Shown here piece by piece: positions 1-10,742 of a stretch of DNA of 64,000 nt. The notes under the pieces are model-generated. The model saw only the letters and a program-made list of their open reading frames with translations. It made no database searches and was not told the origin of the DNA. The position numbers and the translations under genes are program-made. Within the stretch, counting starts at the first letter, position 1; each line of letters opens with the position of its first letter. Location: contig JAPEVC010000086.1 of NCBI GenBank assembly GCA_027946555.1, forward strand, positions 1-64,000, read 5' to 3'. This DNA is from Gnomoniopsis sp. IMI 355080. Taxonomy: Eukaryota; Ascomycota; Sordariomycetes; Diaporthales; Gnomoniaceae.

Positions 1-2192
1 GGGAGAGGGGTGCATGGTTTGGCAGACTTACCAGCCAGAGCTAGTTTGCCCTTGTCTGTCTCATCATTCTTCGCGTCGTTGGCTTTTGCCATCAATCTGT
101 TCACAAGCGGGTCGCAATACAACTTTAGGAGCTTATAGACATCCTCCGATTTTTGAACGCCGACCACGCTTGCGACTCCTTCGGTAATCTCTTCCTGACT
201 GATTCCTGGGAGCTTGTCGAGGACCTGGTCGTAGAATGACTGCATTTGGAGTACTTGGTTGCTCAACAAACTCTTGCAATCGGTGCAGAAATACTTGATC
301 GCCACGGCAGCAGCCCTGATGATCTCTTTGGAGTCTGCTTGGAATGATGTGACAATATAGTTGAATTGTGGCTCCAGGAACTCAGGGTGCTCCGCCGTCC
401 ACTCCGTATATCGTCCAAAAACCATGATGGTCGCAAAACGCAACTTCTCGTGGTTTGGCATCTGCACGAGTAAAGGCATCAGCTGAGGCAAGACTGTCGT
501 CTCATCCTTCTCGACCATACGGCCCAATGCACGCATGCCAAAGACTGGGGCCTCGAGTTCCTGCCAATGAGGGACCGACGTCGCTGTCACTTGGCTCGCG
601 TAGGATGCCATCCAGACCTTGATGGCCTCAAGAATTTTGGTCAAAGTGTCTGAAATGCCTAGGACCTCGCAGCAGTCCTTCAGTGTGTCGCCCATCTGGT
701 GTCGGAATTCCCGGAACTTTTCTTCTTGTTCGCGATCGCCGTCAAACAAGTCAAGCTCATTTCCGCTCTCGGATTCGGGATACCGCAGGTGCTGGAGAAT
801 GACATCTACCAACTTGGCGAAGATGTCATAAAATTGCATTCGGGCCTCGACATACTTCTCCAGCACCACGTACTGCTTCAGATCGTACCAGAAGTGGAAC
901 GTGCAGTCGATGACGTCTCTGTCCTTGTCTCTTGCGCAGCACTCCAAGATAATCTCGATCAACGTCCGGAAGTGTGCAGGCTCGCGAGCAGCAACAACCG
1001 CCCATGACTCTCCAGCATCCGCGAAGAGACGAGTCATTGCCTTGAAAGCTTCGATATCTTCGTCATCGGCGGCCTTCTGCATCCGTGGCCTCAATTCGAT
1101 TATACGAGGCAGGAGAATTTGAATAGTCTCGACATTATCGTCAACATCCCTTGTCTCACGACATATAGCTCCAAGACAGTCTGCCGCAGCTTCCAAGCAC
1201 TCATCATTTGCCAAGGCATTGATGACCACGTTGAGGAGAGCTGAATTGACGATGACCGAAATGGGGACTTCACGCAGCCACGATGTGATACATTCCATCA
1301 GTTGAGGGTTGTGAGCGGCCGCCTCTGTTGTCTATTAGCGGTGGATTAAAGAGGGAGACCTGGGGCCGCTTACCTGAAGATTGAGCATAGTTGATGAGGA
1401 TGTTGACGACCTGCTCCGCGTTGTCGGCCAAGAGCTCAGTGGTCCTCTCCGTAAGCTCGTCTTCCTATCATTCCAAGCTGCATTAGATTGTGATCCGTCC
1501 CTCAGGCTACCTTTATGATCTCGTCGGAACTGGTGATAAAAGAATAAGGTCGTTGGCTGGCGATCCACGTACAGAGAGATTTATCTTTCGGCCTTCGGTC
1601 ACTTCTTCTGGGAGCACTCTGAGGAAGTCCAGGATGGCTGCATGACTTTGCACTTCGCTTCCCAAAGCTGAGACGACAGTGGGCAAAACGTCCTTCCACG
1701 CCCTCATCTGTATTGCCAGAATGGCCAAACAGACACAGAGCTGTACCCGGACTGGCCTTGGTCCCGCTGCATACTTCTTGAGGAGCAACAGTAGCTGATC
1801 ACGGAGCGTGGGCAGGTCGCCTTCGGGGACTTGGGTGGTGAGGTCGTATGTTATCTGGGCCGGATGTGTTAGTCGATTTCTGATCAACGGCCGGAAGGGA
1901 TCGTCGCGAAAGATATACCTTTCCCTTCAACGTTGTCGCAGCGAATAATGTAGCTTCGGGTTCGGCATTCGACTGGAGGATCGTAAGGGTCGTAGTCCAT
2001 GCACCTTGCTGTCGCAGGAGTTAGCGATGCCGAGACTCGATCCATCACCATAGCCAGCCTTACCGATTTCTGGAACTTTCCCAAATAGTCCATCGCAGCT
2101 TTCTTCTTGCCCGCATCCCCGCCGCGCATTGTCGCCATGGCCGCCAGAACTGTTTCTGGGGCGAACGACTCGGGAGGACCATTCGTTGCCAT
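1..2192 (-). CDS. mtr10: Nuclear import receptor, Mtr10/transportin-3 type (C-terminus outside window)
   Basis: Karyopherin-beta of the Mtr10/Kap111 (transportin-3) class, which imports SR-type mRNA-binding proteins and helps shuttle tRNA. Five exons are visible: 2192-2064, 2008-1919, 1854-1573, 1464-1374 and 1324-32. All junctions keep phase, and a GTAAG donor at 31 leads out of the window, so the C-terminal part is missing here. The spliced N-terminus reads as an exportin-1/importin-N region: LGKFQKS joined to QGAWTTTLTILQSN, then ATLFAATTLKGK and ITYDLTTQVPEGDLPTLRDQ. It continues with FLRVLPEEVTEGRKINLS joined to EDELTERTTELLADN, a stretch characteristic of Mtr10 orthologues. The start at 2192 is the first ATG that gives MATNGPPESF. 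The rest is alpha-helical HEAT-like sequence. It is divergent from the SmE gene across about 0.6 kb. Confidence 0.9.
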
Positions 2193-2827
2193 GACGATAT
2201 GCTAAAATTATCGCCCTCGGACGTCGAAAAGTTGGCTTGAGAGGTGAAGGAGAGGAGAGGAGAGAATGTGCAGGGTCGAGCAGCCGAGCAGCCAGAAAGC
2301 TTCTGGGCAAGAGCGCGCAAAGGCAGTGGCGGATGCCTGGCCTCGCTTCAAGACAGCAAAGGGTGTGTCAAGACGATCCGACGCGGATGAGCGTATGGGG
2401 TAGGAAAGGGGCGAGCACAAGTCACAGCGCTCTGGATTAAACAACGTCAAATTCTTGGGGTGAGTGTGAAGACAGTGCCTTGCTACCGTACCCCTCCAAA
2501 TCAACGTCAATTTAGTCAACGGGCTTGGCTTGCCTTGCAGTAGGCGGCAGGCCAGGCCGGGTTGGGCCGTGAAGACAAGTGGAGACCCCTGGCGCTGCTG
2601 TGCCAAACAATTCTAGTAGCGTCTAGGCCGGCAGGCAAATCAACCTGGTTCGCGACTACAGCACGCGACGGCGGCAGTCGAGCTTCAACTTTCTGCGCGC
2701 CACTGGACCACCATTGCCGACGCGAAGCACAGTCCACGAAGCATCTACGTCCAATTTACTACCGAAATCGATCGAGCCTCAATTACTCTTCCACCATTCC
2801 CGCGACAGCAAGCCCAACAGTACCATC
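2193..2827. promoter_or_regulatory. Divergent intergenic region, mtr10 / SmE
   Basis: This 635-nt stretch separates two divergently transcribed housekeeping genes and must hold both promoters and 5' UTRs. I see no conserved coding frame. Open frames on both strands here are short and mutually overlapping. No convincing TATA box was recognised. Confidence 0.6.
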
Positions 2828-3233
2828 ATGACTGGACGTGGAGGCGGTGGTGGGCGCAGAGTCCTGCTCCCCCCCATCAACTTCATTTTCAAGTTGCTCC
2901 AAACCCATTCAACTGTCCAAATCTGGCTTTACGAGCAGGTGTGTTGCTTCCAATGCCGGTACAATATCCAGCTCGCGATGCTAATATAGTGCCACTGCAG
3001 CTTGCGATCCGGATAGAGGGAAAGATTCGGGGTTTTGATGAGTTCATGAACTTGGTGGTCAGTACTAATCCAAGCTATGCCAACGTTCCAAAGCTAATCG
3101 AGAGGCTTAGATCGACGATGCGGTCGAGGTACGACAAATTACAAAGACGAACGACAAGGAAACCAGAAAGAATCTGGGCCAGATCCTGCTGAAGGGTGAC
3201 AATGTCTCCTTGATCCAGAGCTTGTCGGGTTAA
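2828..3233 (+). CDS. sme1: Small nuclear ribonucleoprotein E (SmE)
   Basis: Core Sm protein E of the heteroheptameric ring on U1, U2, U4 and U5 snRNAs; nuclear, pre-mRNA splicing. Three exons, 2828-2938, 3001-3057 and 3111-3233, give 96 residues, the usual SmE length. Exon 1 encodes a short Gly/Arg-rich N-terminus followed by VLLPPINFIFKLLQ and VQIWLYEQ. Exon 2 encodes LAIRIEGKIRGFDEFMNLV, which is the Sm1 motif. Exon 3 encodes IDDAVEVRQI and the Sm2 segment ILLKGDNVSLIQSLSG before TAA. Intron 2 uses a GTCAGT donor. It lies head to head with mtr10 and is convergent, 156 bp apart, with the FTHF cyclo-ligase gene. Confidence 0.95.
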
Positions 3234-3389
3234 ATTTACGCGTAACGGAAGCGCGAAGCACAAAACACTTTACGACCGAGCCCAAAGGGACCATATCAGA
3301 GCGAGTCACTGATCCTCACATTACAAAAAGGCATGAGGGGTCCGGTTTGGGGGTTGAAAGGGAAGAAAAAAAACCCAAGATAGGGGACA

Positions 3390-4213
3390 TCAGTCTATTT
3401 GATCTGGTATGACAGTCGTACCATCTCCCAGGATCAAGCCGTGGAGAGGCTGATCATAAGGTCCAACAGGGACTTCTTCAGTTGCAGCAGATAGGAACTG
3501 CTCATTAAGGCCCAAGCCGTAGAGCAATACAGAAGGTCCCTTTACTTGCAATTGCTCCAACTTTTCAGCATACCGCTCGAGAAAGAGATCATAGAAACCT
3601 CTGCCATGTCCGAGTCGCCTAATCTCATTAGAGGTGGGAGCAATGTCGAAAGCAACGCCCGGCATGAGAATGAGATCTAGCATTGCCTGGTCCGAGTGTT
3701 GCGCGTCCTGTCCACCAAGAATCCTCTGTCTTTGGTGGACGGTAGCAGGATCTATGCTTGGGATGCCCCATTTGTCTCTCTTTAGAGATTCATAGTCTTG
3801 GACGTCTTTCAGTCGAACCATGTCCATTACGCGTGATGGCATTTCAGTGTTTGATGTAAAGGGTGACTTGTGGAGGTATGGCACAAAGACCTGCTTGCCC
3901 GAGTCCAAAGCATGCCGAACAATGTCATCGGTCTGGACCTCTGCAGAAGGCATGGACAAGAATACACTGATGCGATTTGCGTCCACGTACGGCTTGAATG
4001 TCAACAGCTTGCTGTGAATGGTGAGACCTATATCATGTGCTCAGCCCTAGAGACGCTTTGGCCGATCCTTTTTCGTTGGGGAGAAAGAAAAGACATACTC
4101 TGCGCCTTGATAGCATCTTGCGGGAGCGCAGCCAGCCTCTGCTTTATTGTCGACCGCAGTTGTTGTTTTGCGGTAAACAATGCGGCGTGCATCTCTTGGG
4201 TTTCGCCGCTCAT
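3390..4213 (-). CDS. fau1: 5-formyltetrahydrofolate cyclo-ligase
   Basis: ATP-dependent enzyme that converts 5-formyl-THF to 5,10-methenyl-THF, returning folinic acid to the active one-carbon pool. Two exons, 4213-4099 and 4027-3390, joined in phase 1 by a 71-nt intron, give 250 residues. The N-terminus shows AKQQLRSTIKQRLAAL, the usual first helix. The middle shows ISVFLSMPSAEVQT and the substrate-site segment KQVFVPYLHK. The C-terminal half has the family signature RLGHGRGFYDLFLERY, a GxGxGYYD-like loop. Two in-frame ATGs are possible, 4213 (MSGETQE) and 4192 (MHAALF); I chose the upstream one. Symbol by analogy with yeast FAU1. Confidence 0.9.
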
Positions 4214-5803
4214 TTGCGTAACGTGACAGGGTCCCAGCGAGACAAGAAGATGATGCGATAAGCTGGTAACAGGGCGTGGGCTCGAGTTTGCCCAGTCGCC
4301 GAGAACGCAGGATGTAGACAGGGCTTGCGCATGCAAATTTCGACAGTAGGGCTGACAATAACTTTGTTGGTTGCCGCGCTTCGCATTCCCTGCAATGTTG
4401 ATTGCGGGTATCTGTAGCTGGGTTTTTGACTTTGTTTGCCTCTTTTCAAGGTTTGATTGTCAGGAGACTCGGCAAGCTAAAGCTTACTACCGAACACGTT
4501 CTGAGGACTTGAAGCGGGTCGACGCAATTGAATTGAAAGTTTTCACTTATGGCTTCGGCAGTTGCCCTTGTCGAACCGAGACCGGGCGTGGAACAGCTTG
4601 AAGGTTCAAAGACTGCTACACCATCGGTATTAAAGATGCTTTGCCGATGCGGCGTCCCTCGATGTCTGGAACACAGATCTAGCAGCGATATATTGGCTCC
4701 CGGGCGATGAGGAACAGCGCTGGCAACGGCGGCAAGGGAATGGGACGATCTGCAGATTTCCGACCGAATCTCCACGCGGGCGGAAAGCTTTGGAGGCTTA
4801 AATTTTGATCTTATCAGATCATCAGCAATTCTCCAAGAAACCACCAGCCATTAGGTGACCTGTGCTTGAGATGCAAGATGACGAGCAAGGCAAAGAGCAT
4901 TGCATAGGGATCCCTGACCACGGTTGATGAGGTGGTCCTTTTGAGTCCAACCTCCCACGTCACACAAATGCTCCCGACAACTCGGGACTCACGGAGGCCT
5001 ATTTGCAAGCTGCACTTTAGCGCATCAAGACGTACACATGCCCGTAGCAATACTCGCAAATCGTCGAAACATCTCAGGTCGCACTGGCAGCTTTCACTGC
5101 CCGCCAAGGATCCGTCCAGATCATCTATCTCTCCCTTGCTCCATCGCCGGCTGCGCTCGGTCCACAGAGGACCCCGCGAACTCTCTGCATCCAACCACTC
5201 GCCCTCCACAATTTTGTGCTACACATTGCTTCTTCCTACTACCTCCTATTACTCACGCGGCGGCGCGGTCACGCAGGCTAAGTCGGCACAATCCTGGCAC
5301 GTTCCTCGTCAGCCGTGGGATGTAATATGGTACAGGTAGTCCTAAATTCTTACGACGAGGCGGAGCCACAGCCAGTCTAAGACCCAGCCGCTAGCCTCGT
5401 ATGGAAGGCTGCACACCATCCCAGAGACCAGAGTACCCATTGTCATAGGTCAGCTGTAATCTCGCTCTTCGTTTGACCCTGCTCACTGCAGTGAATCACA
5501 CCAAGAGTCCCGTTTTTTTCCCCACGCACACGCCTGGTCTTTTACGTTTCGTCTTGACTCTTGGGCGTGGGTTGCAGGCTAATACAGGCTACTACACGAG
5601 CGATCCGCCTCGGCAGCGTCTCTTTTCGTCTACGTGCAGACTTGCCGAGACGAGCCATCTGACCGCAGGTGCCACTTATTGTTACCAGCCGCCGCGTGCT
5701 TTGTCTGCGCATTACTAGCTGCGGGAGCATGCGAGTTCCAAGCACATATCATCGGATCAGATTAGATTAGCGGTGCCCCCTGTTCCTGGCCTTCGATCTG
5801 CCT
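4214..5803. promoter_or_regulatory. Divergent intergenic region upstream of the OPT transporter
   Basis: About 1.6 kb lie between the cyclo-ligase (leftward) and the OPT transporter (rightward). Open frames up to about 130 codons occur on both strands, but none has a recognisable family motif or a consistent exon structure, so I treat them as chance. Long upstream regions are common for regulated nutrient transporters, which is inference only. Confidence 0.5.
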
Positions 5804-8800
5804 ATGAAGCCGATTCAAAGCGCCAACGACTTTTCCCATCCCCAGGCTGCTGATGACTTGGGCGAGTCTCACAGCAGCCACCACCACGCCGCTACCTCTC
5901 ACCATCCTCCGTCACATCGCCCTACCCCTGCAGACCCCCAGCCGGGACCCAGTCAGGTCAGTTCTGCTGCTCAGCTGCAGGTATTAGGCCTGCCAGGTGA
6001 GCAGCAAGAGCAGCAGGACACCGGCATCCCCCTACGCAGTCTGCCTGCCCTGTCCGGGCCTCCTCCGTCTCCGGGCCCCACAGAAATTCACAGTCGCCGC
6101 CCCCCACAGGATCCACAACAGTGGGCCATCCCGCCTGTCAATTCTGACCCATCTCTTACATCCCACGCCCTCCTCCACCACACGTCCGGCGTCAAAACAG
6201 TCCTGCCCTCCTCGCCTACGTCTCCTGATGCCATTTCCGTCCTCCCACATGGCACATTCGACGAGTCCTCGAACCCTCTACAAGACACCGTCGCGTCAAG
6301 CCCGAATGTCGACCTTGGTCTCGAAGACGTTCCCATGCGACTGTTAAACAAAGGACCCTCTCTCTTACGGTCCTCGCCGGCCTACAGAGCGCCGAATTAC
6401 GGTGCTGTGCCACTCAGCTCCTCTGGCACTCCTGAACTGTCAGAGGATGGCGTCGACACCGGCGAGGGCTCGAGCGATGGCGACAACCGGAGCCTCCGGC
6501 TGGCTAAATCTACATCATCTTTAAGAAAGAGAACATCGGGGCGATTGCGGGTACGATCCTCGGAAGAATTGGCGAATGCTACGGTAGCTGGCGGGCCAGA
6601 GGGTCGGTATAGTGTCACCGATGCTTCAGTAGCCAGCGAACTACTTGCGGATCCGAAGAGCGCCGACGGTGACGACGAAGATGATGAGGCCGTCGGCGTC
6701 CCTGTGGATTTGGATAATGACGAGGACCCACCAGACAACTCCCCCTACCCACAGGTTCGCGCGTCTGTTTCGCCTTTCGACAATACAGCCTTGTCGATAT
6801 CAACACCTCGCATGTGGACTCTCAGCGTTCTATTTTCGATTCTTGGATCTTCGACAAACCTTTTCTTTTCTCTGAGATACCCCAGCGTTTCCATCACGCC
6901 TGTCATAGCGTTGCTACTCGTACATCCTCTCGGCTTACTTTGGGACGCCTTACTGAAAAGACGAAACGACCCTCTCGAGGAGTTTGACGCCGGCGTACTT
7001 ACTTCGGGGCCAAGACCCTCGACGTCCTCATCAGACGAAGATCCCGTGCTGAACTCGTCTCCACGAGGCAAACTTGGACAATTGCGGCTTTGGCTGGCGC
7101 AAGGCCGATGGAACGAGAAGGAGCACGCCTGTGTCTACGTCAGCAGCAACGTCTCGTTTGGCTTCGCGTTTGCCACAGATGTTATTGTCGAGCAGACAAA
7201 ATTTTATAACCAGGAAGCTAGCATTGTCTACCAACTACTTCTTACATTATCGACTCAGATTCTGGGCTATGCCTTTGCTGGCCTCACGAGGCGTTTCTTG
7301 GTCCGGCCGAGCGGGATGATCTGGCCCGGTACGCTGATGTCGGCTGCCATGTTCACGACATTACATAAGGAGGAAAACAAGCCAGCAGACGGTTGGCGCA
7401 TCAGCAGATGGAAGTTTTTCTACATCATCTGGACTGGAGCTTTCCTGTTTTACTTCCTTCCTGGCCTCTTGATGCCGGCTCTGAGTTACTTCAACGTCAT
7501 CACCTGGTTTGCACCGGATAACGTCGTGATTGCCAATTTGTTCGGCGTCAGCTCCGGCCTCGGCCTTTTCCCAGTCACTTTCGACTGGGCCCAGATAGCC
7601 TACATTGGAAGCCCGCTTCTGACGCCCTTTTGGGCTGCTATGAATGTGGTGGGCGGGCTCGTCATCATCATGTGGATCATCGCGCCCATCGCTTACTACA
7701 GCAACTGGTTGTACTCTTCGTATATGCCAATTGTCTCAGCAGCAGTATTTGACAACAAGGGCAAGATATACGACGTCAGCAAGATCTTAACCAAAGACTT
7801 TGTGTTTGACCGAGAGGCCTACAGCAATTACAGCCGAGTCTTCCTCCCAATCACCTATGTCCTAAGTTATGGCGTCCAATTCGCTGGTCTGGCGGCTCTC
7901 CTTTCCCACACAGCGTGCTGGCATGGTAAAGATATCATGACGCAGTGGAGGCGATCTCTGCACGAGGCAAAGGAGGAGCCCCAGGCCTCGTATCAACCTC
8001 TATCAGACCAACCCGACGAATACTCTCAAGAAGCGCCCAGGGCTCGTAGTCTTCGTCAGAGCCGAAGCATGTCGATGTCAAAATCTGATTCAGGTCTCGA
8101 GAATTTGATGAATCGGGAAGACGTCCACAATCGGCTGATGAAGCGCTACAAGGACGCGCCAATGAGATGGTACCTCATCACATTTGTGACGATGCTGATG
8201 GTAGGCATCTTTGTCGTCGAATATTACCCGGTGCATTTACCGTGGTATGGACTGTTGCTTGCGTTGGGGATTTGCACGATTTTGTTCATTCCCATCGGCA
8301 TCATCATGGCCATTACGAACCAACATAGCAGCATCTACCTTATTTGCCAACTGGTCTGTGGCGCGGTGTTTCCGGGACGACCGGTCGCCAACATGGTATT
8401 CGTGACGTATGGGTATATTTCCTCTGCGCAGGGCGTCAAATTCGCGGCTGATCTTAAGCTTGGCCACTACATGAAGATCCCACCCAGGATATTGTTCTGG
8501 GTCCAGATGGTTGCCACGATTGTCTCATCTTTGACGCAGATCGGGGTGCTGAACTGGATGTTCGCCAACGTACCCGGTATCTGCACGGTGGAGGCTATCA
8601 ACGGCTTTACCTGTCCTCTCGCGCGTGTGCACTTCAACGGCTCCATCTTGTGGGGTGTTGTTGGGCCCAGCGAATTCTTTGGACCCGGCGCGACATATCG
8701 ACCACTCGTTTGGTGCTTCCTAATCGGCGCCATCGCGCCCATACCGCTATACTTCTACAGTCGCGGCAAGAAGAACAGCATCATCCGCAAGATCAACCTG

Positions 8801-9127
8801 CCGGTGCTTTTCGGGTCGCTCAGTTGGATTCCGCCCGCCACAGGGCTCAACTTCAGTGTATGGGCCCTCGTGTGCTTCATATTCAACTATCTGGTCAAGA
8901 ATCGTCGCTCAGCGTGGTGGGCTAAGTACACCATGACGCTCAGCGCGGCCCTAGACTCAGGTTTGGCGTTTGGCATCGTCGTGGTGTTCTTTGGATTCAT
9001 CTATCCGGGGCTGATGAAGAACTTCAAATGGTGGGGGACGGAGGTGTACAAGCAAGGTTGTGACTGGCAGGCTTGCTCATACAAGACCGTCCCCGATGGA
9101 GAGCGTTTCGGACCCATCAAATGGTGA
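5804..9127 (+). CDS. OPT family oligopeptide transporter with long N-terminal tail
   Basis: Proton-coupled oligopeptide transporter (OPT family, peptide-transport clade), probably in the plasma membrane. Single exon, 1107 codons. Residues 1 to about 310 are Pro/Ser/His/Gln-rich and acidic, predicted disordered. The first family hallmark, SPYPQVRASV followed by FDN, comes at about residue 310. It matches the conserved SPYxEVR motif that precedes the first membrane segment. About 14 hydrophobic segments follow, with a cytosolic Ser-rich loop (around residues 720-790). The second hallmark, KIPPR, is at about residue 890. Typical OPT proteins have 750-900 residues, so the tail accounts for the extra length. 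Substrate cannot be told from sequence: short peptides, glutathione or metal complexes are possible. Confidence 0.93.
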   Translation: MKPIQSANDFSHPQAADDLGESHSSHHHAATSHHPPSHRPTPADPQPGPSQVSSAAQLQVLGLPGEQQEQQDTGIPLRSLPALSGPPPSPGPTEIHSRRPPQDPQQWAIPPVNSDPSLTSHALLHHTSGVKTVLPSSPTSPDAISVLPHGTFDESSNPLQDTVASSPNVDLGLEDVPMRLLNKGPSLLRSSPAYRAPNYGAVPLSSSGTPELSEDGVDTGEGSSDGDNRSLRLAKSTSSLRKRTSGRLRVRSSEELANATVAGGPEGRYSVTDASVASELLADPKSADGDDEDDEAVGVPVDLDNDEDPPDNSPYPQVRASVSPFDNTALSISTPRMWTLSVLFSILGSSTNLFFSLRYPSVSITPVIALLLVHPLGLLWDALLKRRNDPLEEFDAGVLTSGPRPSTSSSDEDPVLNSSPRGKLGQLRLWLAQGRWNEKEHACVYVSSNVSFGFAFATDVIVEQTKFYNQEASIVYQLLLTLSTQILGYAFAGLTRRFLVRPSGMIWPGTLMSAAMFTTLHKEENKPADGWRISRWKFFYIIWTGAFLFYFLPGLLMPALSYFNVITWFAPDNVVIANLFGVSSGLGLFPVTFDWAQIAYIGSPLLTPFWAAMNVVGGLVIIMWIIAPIAYYSNWLYSSYMPIVSAAVFDNKGKIYDVSKILTKDFVFDREAYSNYSRVFLPITYVLSYGVQFAGLAALLSHTACWHGKDIMTQWRRSLHEAKEEPQASYQPLSDQPDEYSQEAPRARSLRQSRSMSMSKSDSGLENLMNREDVHNRLMKRYKDAPMRWYLITFVTMLMVGIFVVEYYPVHLPWYGLLLALGICTILFIPIGIIMAITNQHSSIYLICQLVCGAVFPGRPVANMVFVTYGYISSAQGVKFAADLKLGHYMKIPPRILFWVQMVATIVSSLTQIGVLNWMFANVPGICTVEAINGFTCPLARVHFNGSILWGVVGPSEFFGPGATYRPLVWCFLIGAIAPIPLYFYSRGKKNSIIRKINLPVLFGSLSWIPPATGLNFSVWALVCFIFNYLVKNRRSAWWAKYTMTLSAALDSGLAFGIVVVFFGFIYPGLMKNFKWWGTEVYKQGCDWQACSYKTVPDGERFGPIKW

Positions 9128-9528
9128 TTCGATTCAAAGCTAATGGAACGAACACTTTGCATGGCATTAGGGAATATGCATTCTGGGTTTTCAAGCACAA
9201 CATTGTTTATGATTTTATGAATAGAAGCACAACGCATGATGGAATATGGGATTTGGAGGGGACCTGCAAGCAAAGCAAAGCAAAGCGCACTGAGATTAAT
9301 CCTTCTGCATACCCGGGACCTCGGGCTATCATCCTTGGATCACAAAGATAGATACATCATCACTGGATAGAGTGTACATAGATACACAATACCAAGATTC
9401 ACCGACTGGGTGAACAGATTCTCCCGAACCACTTTGAAGATCTGCTTGAAGGTAGCGAGCTTTTCCGACTTTTCCCCTTGCCAGATGGAGCCAGTTCAGC
9501 AACTGGTCAGTGGTCAACCACAGAAACT
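9128..9528. other. Convergent intergenic region, OPT / GNAT 3' ends
   Basis: Four hundred nucleotides between two convergent stop codons, holding both 3' UTRs. No gene or RNA structure was recognised. Confidence 0.6.
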
Positions 9529-10472
9529 TTACTCCTGCAACCGCTTCTTTAGGAACAGGTAATCAATGTCCACCCTCTCCCCCGTCTCTGGGTTCACCCA
9601 TTTGTAACCCGCCTTCTCCACCGAAAAGACCCGATACCCCTGGCGTTCATACCAATCCTGTGTAGCCACTGTCGGCGCCGCTCTCCCGTGCGCCAGATAC
9701 ATCTTCTGTATGAACCCGCTGGACATTTGCTGCTCACGTCTCATGGTGTCGAGAACGATCCATTTGCCGTTCAGCGGTGGCTGTGCGGCGATGAGTTCGG
9801 CGCGCTGCATTACCTCCCGGCCGAAACCGCCTGCTTGAAGTGTATGAGAGATGAAGAGACCTGCGACCCACTATCATAATGAGCCTTGGGAATTTGATCT
9901 TCATGTCATCTTTTCGAGATAAGTACGGCAGTCTGATTCATAGCTGTACTTACAACAATGCCCTCGTCGATGAGATTTAAGGCGGCGTTCTGCTCTGCGC
10001 GAAGATCAAGGGAGATGTGTCCGATGGGGTGGATAGGGTGGCCACTGGGAGTGCGTGGTTGGTGCCAGTGTGTGGGAGCTGTGTCGTGGATGGGAGTGGA
10101 CTCCTGGGGAGGTATTAGTGGGGGAGAAGTGCTCTTGGAGCATGTCGCCTGTGTATTTCTCCATATCCTGAGGGTGTTTTACCTTGGGATTGTGGGCGAT
10201 GTGCTGGGATATAACCTTCTCCCGCTCGGACACATCGTCTCGGATGACCTGCATTTTACTCAGTTGTCTTGGAGCTGCCTGAAAGACACTATATGAATAC
10301 TCACGACCCAGTACAATGTCTTGTGGCCTTGTCGTCCGAGGCCAGTCCATTTCTCGCGAACCTCCTCGCTCCTCCACCCGCAAGCCAGTCGTTGCAGATA
10401 CATCCGTTCGACATGCTCACTGGAGTCGTAATCCCAAGGGACGAGGTCGATCCTTGCGTTCCTGGCCGTCAT
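9529..10472 (-). CDS. GNAT family N-acetyltransferase
   Basis: Predicted acetyl-CoA-dependent acetyltransferase of the GNAT fold; substrate unknown. Four exons, 10472-10305, 10248-10183, 10103-9954 and 9870-9529, all joined in phase 0, give 241 residues. The N-terminus has the fungal pattern LVPWDYDSSEHVERMYLQRL and ACGWRSEEV. Exon 3 ends with HPIGHISLDL. Exon 4 gives AGLFISHTLQAGGFGREVM, matching GNAT motif A: a strand, then the Q/R-x-x-G-x-G/A acetyl-CoA loop. The C-terminal WYERQGYRVF is the usual motif-B segment. The acceptor at 9871-9872 was preferred over one 23 nt downstream because only it keeps the reading frame. Similar fungal proteins are uncharacterised. Confidence 0.85.
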
Positions 10473-10742
10473 GTTGCAAAAGAAGTTGGGCCGCGTTCTA
10501 AAGAGAGAGGGTCTATTGGAAGTGACGTCTTTCGATGGTAGACAAGATCCCGGTGAGTCACTGTAAGCCAGATATGTGTGCTGACCGGACCGATCCACAG
10601 TGCGAGCTAATACATATAGAGAGGCATTGTCGGTATGCCCACCATTTTCTGCGCACTCTTTGGTGTTGGTGCATTCCATTTATTTCTCTATCTTCCAGGC
10701 ATAAGTAGCAGGACTGCATTCATGATGAAATAGATTGATCAG

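Noticed and set aside
4446..5339. Open frames of about 130 codons on both strands upstream of the OPT gene
   Set aside because: Mutually overlapping, low-complexity or Arg/Ser-rich translations, no splice partners or known motifs.
10141..10182. A 15-nt intron (GTAAAACACCCTCAG) in the GNAT gene
   Set aside because: Too short for splicing; the 79-nt intron ending at 10104 has a proper branch site and restores the family sequence.
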